From Hippopus hippopus (taxonomy: Eukaryota > Mollusca > Bivalvia > Cardiida > Cardiidae): 64,000 nt of DNA. The DNA is taken from contig OX328108.1 in NCBI GenBank assembly GCA_946811185.2, positions 6,900,456-6,964,455 on the forward strand, in the 5' to 3' direction. Position numbers and translations under genes: made by a program. Positions 1-64,000 of the stretch are shown here, piece by piece (position 1 is the stretch's first letter; each line of letters begins with the position of its first letter). The notes under the pieces are model-generated. The model was not told the origin of the DNA and did no database searches. It worked only from the letters and a program-made list of their open reading frames with translations.

Positions 1-355
1 TCACATTAATTGGTCGAGATCAACAGTATATCACACCTAAACAAAGGTCAGCTGACACAACACACGACCTAATTTGTCGGGATACGGAAAATCGATAATT
101 AACACTATACTGTAGTTATTGACGAAGTCAACTACACAATGTAAAACGTGCAAACAGACAATTACAGATTATACAACCCCAAATTACGGGTAAATGACCG
201 ACAGTTGTTGTTTATTTTCATGTTTGATCTTTAAAGGATGAATGGCAATGAAAGTTTATCGGTATTTTTGCAGATAGGTAATTTGTTGTAATAATATGAA
301 ATTGAACATCACGTCAATCGAAGTTGTTTACACATTTAACTAAACTGCGAACTCG

Positions 356-1059
356 GTGATTTTAAAAATGGGTGGAAATTTTCTATTGCATTCAATTCTT
401 GCTATCATGTCGCTCTCAAAACGTAAATTCCTCTCTCTAGAGCACCGTGTGAAAGTTGTTCAAATACTTGAATCTGGACGTTCTTCACGGATTATTGCTA
501 CTGAGTTTGGTGTAGGCCGCACACTACTCCTGATTCGGGGTCTAGCTCCGATGTTATTTTTGTGATTGTTTCTCCAGAGAAACAATCACAAAAATAACAT
601 CGGAGCTAGACCCCGAATCGGGAGTAGCCGCACACAAATTCAGAGTGTTGCAAAACGCAAACGAGAAATTCTCGAGGAGTACGAAAATGGTGACCCTTGT
701 TCTAAACGAATCAAAAGGAATGTCTCTTATGAAAACATTGACGCTCTGTGCTATAAATGGTTTCTGGATGCCACATCTCGGCAAATTAATGTGTCTGGTC
801 CTCTAATCAAAGAGAAAGCTCTCAAATTTGCTGCAGACTTAAACGACTCAGATTTCAAGGCATCACATGGTTGGTACCCACTGTCTGTATGAATGATGCC
901 ATGGATTATTTAAGTAAACTGAGAGAATTTGCTCTGCAGATTGGAAATGAGTCAATGTTCAAATGTGTCAATGACTTTGATGAGCTTTTGATAGATATGA
1001 GGGTTGCAAACACTTCCAAGCAGACAACAATTGATAATTTTTTCCAAAAAAGACAGTAA
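356..1059 (+). pseudogene. Pogo/Tigger transposase remnant lacking its catalytic domain
   Basis: From 408 the frame encodes a CENP-B-like N-terminal helix-turn-helix (MSLSKRKFLSLEHRVKVVQI, then ESGRSSRIIATEFGVGRT). After an inserted foldback (525-626) it resumes as QIQSVAKRKREILEEYENGD and a second DNA-binding region (CYKWFLDATS, LIKEKALKFAADLN). At about 873 it jumps to a Tigger-like C-terminus (DAMDYLSKLREFALQ ... NTSKQTTIDNFFQKRQ, ending at 1059). The roughly 300-residue DDE domain expected between them is missing, so this is a deletion derivative that could not catalyse transposition. It lies in the large 3-prime intron of the dynein gene, on the opposite strand. The family call is from motif recognition. 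Confidence 0.75.
516..635. mobile_element. 102-bp foldback insert with 9-bp target duplication
   Basis: Bases 525-626 form an almost perfect palindrome: each arm is about 49 bases, with a tiny loop near 574-577 and one arm mismatch seen. It starts TACTCCTGATTCGGGG and ends CCCCGAATCGGGAGTA. The 9-mer GCCGCACAC flanks it at 516-524 and 627-635. Removing the insert and one copy joins the Tigger frame as GVGRT-QIQ, proving an insertion. A 9-bp duplication suggests a Mutator-like element, but no transposase is present. Confidence 0.8.
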
Positions 1060-1441
1060 CAGAGTGCATGTTTCTTTGCGGAACAAATCATTGTGTTTCT
1101 GTATTTTTTTTAACAAAAGCTGCAATGTTTTGATTAAGCAACATTTAATTTTTTAAAGTTTTTACATGCTTTCTTGCAAACCATGCTTTCTTGCAAACAC
1201 TTTAGATGAACATAGTATAACACATGAAACTTGTGAGCACTATTATTGTTAAATATGATGGAAAAGGAATGAAAAGGAAAATAAATCTTTTAAATAAAAT
1301 CCTTTTATTCAAGTCTTTTTTTTTTTGTACATAATGTGAGGCAGAAGTTCATTGTGACATACGAAAGATGATTCAACAAGCTAGAACATCATACAATACT
1401 GCAAAGTACCAACTATAGTATGATAATAATGTGCGAGAAAT

Positions 1442-1530
1442 AAGTACTGTGAACAGCAGCCAATCTGTGTACAGCAGCCAATTTGGGCACATCCCTTGAC
1501 TGGCTGCTGTACACAGATTTGACTGTATCT
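1442..1530. repeat. Short inverted repeat after the Tigger remnant
   Basis: The arm at 1462-1480 (AATCTGTGTACAGCAGCCA) is exactly complementary to 1501-1519, around a 20-base loop. Read on the minus strand from about 1528 it begins CAGTCAAATCTGTG, resembling a pogo/Tigger terminus starting CAGT. It may be the right end of the Tigger element; no matching left end was found above. Confidence 0.6.
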
Positions 1531-2235
1531 TCCATTTGAAGCGGCAATCGATATTCATTCATTCCATGTAGGTACTTACCCTATAAGAGGATGTTAATGA
1601 TGCAGACAATTTAAATCACCATTCTCTAGCAATTTAGTTATAATCACTTTTAAGGCGTACCTAAATTTCACTTATTTTGCCATCTCCAACTTTGCGAAAA
1701 ACCACAACATGGTTTTATTGTTTTATGGAAAACTACAGTATGTTGATATTACATACTAGACATAGTAGACATTCTAAAATTATGAGGAATTTGCTATGCT
1801 ACAAACAAAACTGGAGTTATCTGCCCTTGAAAAAGTAAAAAAATCTAATTTTTCTCATGTTCTAAAACAAAGCATATTTCCAGTGTATTTCAGAGGACTA
1901 TACTCACTCAAACCTCACTTGTATAGATGTTTGTCAGAAATAATAACAGAACAGGTCATGGCATGGTGACCTTGACCCTTTTCAAGGTCGAAGTGAGACC
2001 CAGATATCCATTCTATGACTGATAAAAGCCCTTATGGGGTTGAGTTCACAAATTTTTAAGTCGCAATTTAGGATTTCGCTGTTTTGCAGCATACAAGAAA
2101 TTACTAAGCCTGGTGGAAACTTTAATATTGGTGGCATGATAATGAATTACAGCTTGGTGACCTTGACCTTCTTTTTACACAATCAAAGTTACACCAAGAG
2201 CTCTTTTCCAGGAATTCAAATTCTCTTATTGTGTG
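1531..2235 (+). repeat. Left arm of a 0.7-kb inverted repeat
   Basis: This stretch is found again as a reverse complement at about 5110-5825. The outer 450 bases are nearly identical, for example CGGCAATCGATATTCATTC at the outer end and the stretch around 1780-1975. The inner part is more diverged, sharing mainly the GACCTTGACC blocks near 1968 and 2158. No protein is recognised in either arm. The arms may be two insertions of one repeat family or the ends of a single element. Confidence 0.8.
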
Positions 2236-2789
2236 TTTAATTATTTCTTACTGTATCAAATGTGAATACAAATACTTTACATTGTCTGATTATTTTTCAC
2301 AAATACAACCCTTTTACAACATTGTATTTCAATATAAGAAATTAAATATTCATCATTTTGATTATTATGTCATTCAACTCTCATATTTCTCAAAGTTTGC
2401 TAAGCACCAAGAATGATAATTGCATAGGTTTTATAGTTGCAATATCAATGTTATGATTTTTACACAATTCAATAAGTATTCTCTATAATGATGTATTATG
2501 ATCTTTCCCCGTTTTCTTTTTTACTTTATTTGACACAGATTTTAGAATTTCAGCTGAACAGCAATTTAAAAAAGATAATTTACTAAAACTGGTCATGTTC
2601 AAAACTTGCCCAAAAAGCTGCTGATGCATGCCAATTTAGGATTAAAACAAGTATGTGACTTATTGCCATCTAATGACAGCTTGAAACAATCTCCTTTGTT
2701 CCCTATCAGGTTCCTGATAATACTTTTGGAACTAAGCTCCATTCTTGAACAAGAATAGCAAAAAGCTATCTGGATACTTCTTGGTTATA

Positions 2790-3445
2790 CCTGAAAAGCT
2801 AAAATTTAGACCTGCAGCCGATTTCACGTATTCTTTGTGGGATTGTGGTGAGGGGATTGGACTTGCCATTCCAGACATGCAATACCATCTTTCGCAGGTA
2901 CTTTTCCACACCATGGGTAGTATGCAGACAAGCTATATCGTCCATTAGAACAATCCAATAACTTGCAGTAGAATACTATCCTTCCTGTGTATCAAGAACC
3001 CCATTTAAATACTATTGGGCAGTCAACAATGATAAACTCCTTCCACCTCATCCCAGCTGATTTTACTCGTGGGTAAAAACAGTCTCCATAATGGACATGT
3101 TCAGCAATGATGGCTGTATGAAATCTCAACATCGGCATCCATCATACCAAAGCAAAACTGTTTCTTTTGTCTATGCAGAAGCTAGATTCATCTGTAAAGT
3201 GTAGTTCAGGTCCACCTAGCTTGGTCCAAAGCCCACTCATACCTTAGCTGCGAGAAAGAAGAGTCTGTTTGAGTGAAGACCACTGTTGTTCAACCATGTG
3301 TGGATAGTTTGCAGGGTATATATACTGCAAGCTAAAGTGGAATACATAGCCGCCTTGCTGTCACAAAATGCAGCAAGCTGTCAGCAGTTGTCAACTGTAG
3401 AGGTGTGGGCCACTTTTGAAACCTTGACTAATTTCTAGTTAAAAC
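2790..3445 (-). pseudogene. Decayed Tc1-family transposase
   Basis: Read on the minus strand, several frames carry pieces of a Tc1-type transposase. Near 3250 there is LRYEWALDQARW. At 3184-3198 comes FTDES, the second catalytic Asp block. Near 2915-2945 come DIACLHTTHGVEKYL-like residues. At about 2843-2870 QSPHHNP stands where SPDLNP is usual. Stops and frameshifts separate the pieces, and the upstream part (3300-3440) fits the HTH-linker region only loosely. It is dead. It lies inside the inverted repeat. Confidence 0.6.
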
Positions 3446-5109
3446 AGTACATGATGCATGCCAAGGACAACATTAACGTCATGACGAGAAACTCTTTCCT
3501 TTATCTTTTAAGATGAGGTAATGATTGAATACTTTACACTCATTGTGTACATCTAATGTAACCTGGGGCTATAGGTTCAATTCTCACTCAAAATGCTGGG
3601 TTCTCATGGGACCTTCTTTGGCAAAGGGCTTCAGAGCCAAGCATAGTAATACTGGTGAAACCTTTAAAAGAAATGAAAGAGTGGGCTGTCACCCATTTGA
3701 CAGAAATATTGTTAAATGATGCTTACAAAAACATTCAAACAGACAAACGTAGCAGTTAAGACCATGATACTTATGGGGTTCATTATTTCCTTAGCTTAAA
3801 TGAACATTCTTCACGTCATAAACTCATAATCTTATTATTATACTTATTACATGCACAGTTGGGACCATCTAAATAATTATATCACTGAATCATATTTTAA
3901 AAAAAAGCTAATACATGTACATACACACATACATGTAATTATCTCATGCAAAGTTGAAAATTGTGTCTGAAATATTTGGTACTTGGCAAACTTTGAGTAG
4001 TATATATACTCTCTTTCATAGTCTAATGGCCATTTGGCCTACACAAAGACATAATCTTGTCTCTGTATATTTAGATATGTGATGTAAGGTCATTCCATTA
4101 TTTCATCTAGTCAGTTCTTGTCACAAAGTTTATCAAACTGACACAATGTAGCCCAATGATCTCGGTATTTTTTTTAAAAAAAGATATTCAACTTGACTAG
4201 TATGATACTGATTACTTCTAGGGATACTTTAACACAACTTTCAGGATAGGTTTAGAAACTAAAGACTATCCGTCGTGGTATACTTACGTTTAAATGAATA
4301 TTTGAATTTTGTAATAACTATCTCGCATACTTGCTTAAGCAACTTTCTAGGTTTCTTTGTGTTCATATTCCTATACCCCCCCCCCCCCCAAAAAAAAAAG
4401 TTTTTTTTTTTTTCATCAAACTATTTGACAAAGCGTGATTTCTTTTCAACAAAGGCCTAATTCACTTTATCATCAATCTGACATTCAGTGCTGAAGAGAG
4501 TGCTGATGCTGTTTCAACAAAGAACATGCATGTAATGGCAATATCTTAAAATATGTAGAGAAATCATATCAGCCCAAAACATTTTTTCTATCAATAGAAC
4601 TAAAAGGGCATTCAAGGTCTAACTATAAGATCGACAAAATGTCAAAGTCAACACCTGGGAGTCAGTAGAATGTTGTCATATCCCAGTAGTAAATCGTAAA
4701 TGCATTAATATATTTACATTCACAGTACATTACCAGTAACTTGACTTGAGAGATGCTTGTTTGAGCCCTTTGGGAGAATTTATATTCATGGAGTTATGTG
4801 CGTGGGTCTTTCTTTGACATTGTAAAAGGTCAAGGTCACAAAGCATACATTCACTTAATCCTGACTAACATCTGCATAACTTAGATTTGAATGAATCCTA
4901 TGAAATGTATCAACCTTTAGGCTGCTAAGCGCGACTCACTGACCTATGAGCGGACAGTGTAGATCAAGATCAGACTGCACAGAATGTGCAGTCTGATCTT
5001 TGATCTACACTGTCCGATAAGGAGATACTTTTCTCAAGTAAACAAGTTTGAAATAGCATTACTCAGGTTTTTACTATAACCTTGAAAGTTTCATTTAACT
5101 TAATTATTT
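3446..5109. other. Intron sequence, no gene; homopolymer cluster
   Basis: No coding or RNA gene is seen. At 4375-4412 a C run of about 14, an A run of about 10 and a T run of about 13 follow one another. The only clear element is the hairpin at 4952-5015. AAGGTCAAGGTCAC blocks occur near 4828 and 5187. Confidence 0.6.
4952..5015. repeat. Hairpin MITE core, family H, copy 1
   Basis: The arms GGACAGTGTAGATCAAGATC and its complement around 4996-5014, with CAGACTGCAC/GTGCAGTCTG inside, pair over about 29 bases around a loop of roughly 4. The same palindrome recurs near 39836, 52772 and 57838. Confidence 0.75.
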
Positions 5110-5825
5110 AGCAGGACAAGAACCCACAAGAAAAGAATAAGAATTTCTGGAATAGAGCTGTAGATCTCATTCTGACCATGAAGAAAAGGTCAAGGTCACT
5201 AAGCTGTAATTCTGTATTATGTCAACAATATTGAAGGTTGCCAATGGGCTTACAAAATTATTGTATCCTGTAAATGTGATTTCCTAAATTGTGACCTGAA
5301 AGTTTAGTGAACTACGCCCTAGTAACAGAATTATCAGTCATGAATTGGAGCCCTGGATCTCACTTCGACCTTGAAAAAGGTCGAGGTCACCATGCCATGA
5401 CCTGTTCTGTTATTATTTCTGACAAACATCTATACAAGTGAGGTTTGAGTGAGTATAGTCCTCTGAAATACACTGGAAATATGCTTAGTTTTAGAACATG
5501 AGAAAAATTAGATTTTTTTACTTTTTCAAGGGCAGATAACTCGTGTTGTTTGTAGCATAGCAAATTCCTCATAATTTTAGAATGTCTGCTATGTCAAGTA
5601 TGTAATATCAACATACTGTAGTTTTCCATAAAACAATAGAACCATGTTGTGGTTTTTCGCAAAGTTGGAGATGGCAAAATAAGCGAAATTTAGGTAAACC
5701 TTAAAAGTGATTATAACTAAACTGCTAGAGAATGATGATTTAAATTGTCTGCATCATTAACATCCTCTTATAGGGTAAGTACCTGCATGGAATGAATGAA
5801 TATCGATTGCCGCTTCAAGAAGATA
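5110..5825 (-). repeat. Right arm of the 0.7-kb inverted repeat
   Basis: This is the reverse complement of 1531-2235, diverging inward. It includes GAGGTCACCATGCCATGACC at about 5382 and ends outside at about 5820 (ATTGCCGCTTCAAG). The small open frame on the minus strand at 5387-5572 belongs to the repeat and matches no known protein. Confidence 0.8.
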
Positions 5826-6754
5826 TTTGCAATTTAGTCTTACAAACTGAAATCGTATCAAATTACACCACCCACTTCTGTCAAGCATATAGCATTGAAG
5901 ACATGGCCGCTGCATCTTAATACTTCACTAAATAAAAGCCAATATATAGTAGTATAAATCAGCAAAGTTTGGCAAAAATCTATCCTAGCCCAAAAAAGGG
6001 CCTTATGGACACCCCTCCTTTATGTTGGCTTATTATCAAACAATTGTGGCTCTTTAATCTTCTGCTGTAGATAGCTTTAAAAAATGCTGTAATAAAACAA
6101 GCAAGTGCTTTTCACAGGCAACTTCTAGTTAAACAGCTTTCTATATCATTGAAAAATATTTGAAAACTTTTGCACATAAAAAACTTTGTATGTCCGACAT
6201 TTTTTTGAAAAAGACCTATTTCTAAGGCCGAAAAATTATTACACTTTACATGCACGGAAAACACTTATTTTCTTGATTCAAAACTTACTATCTTTCATTA
6301 GCAATGAATTTAGTGTTACTTCTACTATCAGTTTCATTTCAACAGTAATTTGGGCATGGATTGAATTCCATAACATAACATCCCAAATTTAAACAAAACA
6401 CAGAAATTTGTCAAACTCATTTATATCTTTATCCGTACAGCGTCCATGCACATGTGATATTGTATACATGTATAATTTTTTGTCATACTTGAATCAAGGG
6501 TAATGTTTGATTTAATTTTGCTTTTGCCATGATTTCTTAATTATATTGTCTCACTATATTTCACTTATCAGAGGGGACAATTGATGGCAAAAAGCTACTG
6601 GTCTAGACTTCAAGTTCACCTCTCATGACAAGCAGAATTTATAACCCCTGTGTATGAGGGCCCTGATGGTAGAAAATGTCAAAGACACCCAAAGAAGTGT
6701 GCAACAATAAGAAAAATATCTATCACAAAGAAAAACAACCGACATAATACAAAC
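5826..6754. other. Dynein intron, no further feature
   Basis: AT-rich intron downstream of exon ad. No exon continuing the dynein ring (for example NLFARDE or FSPVGEKFR) is found here or lower in the window. Confidence 0.6.
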
Positions 6755-63646
<56,892 letters not shown>

Positions 63647-63686
63647 CTGATAGAAGAATAGAATAAAACCAGAGGAGTGCAATGTT

Positions 63687-63772
63687 GTTCACATTAACTC
63701 TTTTGAATCAAGGTCCTATTTCAAATGCTGTTCACATTAACTCTTCTGAATCAAGATCCCTTTTCAATGCCA
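63687..63772 (+). repeat. Two-unit tandem duplication
   Basis: GTTCACATTAACTCTTTTGA and GTTCACATTAACTCTTCTGA start two consecutive units of about 43 bases. They lie in the intron upstream of exon a; the rest of that intron to the window end shows nothing. Confidence 0.75.
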
Positions 63773-64000
63773 CACGTATTACTTTTGCCCAGTTAATATC
63801 TAGGAAAGGATTATTCAGGACTGAACATTCAGTAAGTCATCTTCAAATATTTTTTCCTAATGGTTACTATTCCTAACCAAAGACAATTGCACAAAATTAT
63901 CTTTTAAATATGTCCAATTTTTCCAAGTTATCAAATCAATGAAAATCTGACTTATCACTGATGAATAACTATCTAAGAGAGATCCTGTAGACCTAGGTGT

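Noticed and set aside
1..355. Left terminal repeat of the Tigger element
   Set aside because: No sequence complementary to the CAGTCAAATCTGTG end near 1528 was found here.
2745..2948. Plus-strand 67-codon frame
   Set aside because: It is antisense to the Tc1 remnant, whose minus-strand motifs explain the sequence.

Overview
The window looks like nuclear DNA of a lophotrochozoan animal, most likely a bivalve mollusc. This rests on the AT-rich, intron-rich layout, an axonemal dynein gene with short exons and kilobase introns, and several interspersed repeats whose tandem cores, complementary ends and runs of (GGAC)n or (CCGA)n resemble bivalve 'pearl'-type elements. No bacterial or organellar features are seen.

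There is one recognisable host gene. It is an axonemal dynein heavy chain, closest by eye to the outer-arm DNAH8/DNAH5 type, on the minus strand from about 63646 down to 6755. Thirty internal exons can be placed by homology and splice sites. They sum to 4974 bases (1658 codons) in one uninterrupted frame and run from the linker (DHC_N2) through AAA1, AAA2 and AAA3 to the nucleotide-binding half of AAA4. P-loops sit in exons at 48382 (GPAGTGKT), 29124 (GPSGAGKS), 16352 (GEQGTAKT) and 8115 (GVGGSGKQ). The gene start (tail, above 63646) and end (rest of AAA4, stalk, AAA5-6, C-terminus, below 6755) lie outside. One intron is GC-AG. Exon names a to ad run in transcript order.

Much of the rest is intron carrying dense, nested mobile DNA. 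Region by region: 1-6700 holds a pogo/Tigger transposase lacking its catalytic domain and split by a 102-bp foldback, then a roughly 0.7-kb inverted repeat enclosing a decayed Tc1 transposase. 7060-7813 and 61490-63047 hold two copies of one tandem-core element. 10150-11100 holds an alternating dimer repeat. 16988-19372 is a three-level nest: a TTAA-flanked MITE inside a mariner inside another TTAA-flanked element. 21158-22081 is a hAT-type MITE with an 8-bp duplication. 23369-25029 is a pearl-like element with two tandem cores. 27761-28790 is a deleted mariner. 30460-32240 is a dead non-LTR reverse transcriptase. 33816-35651 is a TIR element with a nested 960-bp insertion. 40925-41655 holds two tRNA-derived SINEs. 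41731-42897 is another TIR element. 43852-45643, 46870-47968, 50455-51219, 54533-57050 and 58738-59842 hold further pearl-like elements.

Two TTAA-flanked hairpin MITE families are scattered through many introns; at 52512-52943 one of each lies side by side sharing a TTAA. The dynein makes the motor of ciliary or flagellar outer arms. The repeats have no evident link to that function beyond filling its introns.
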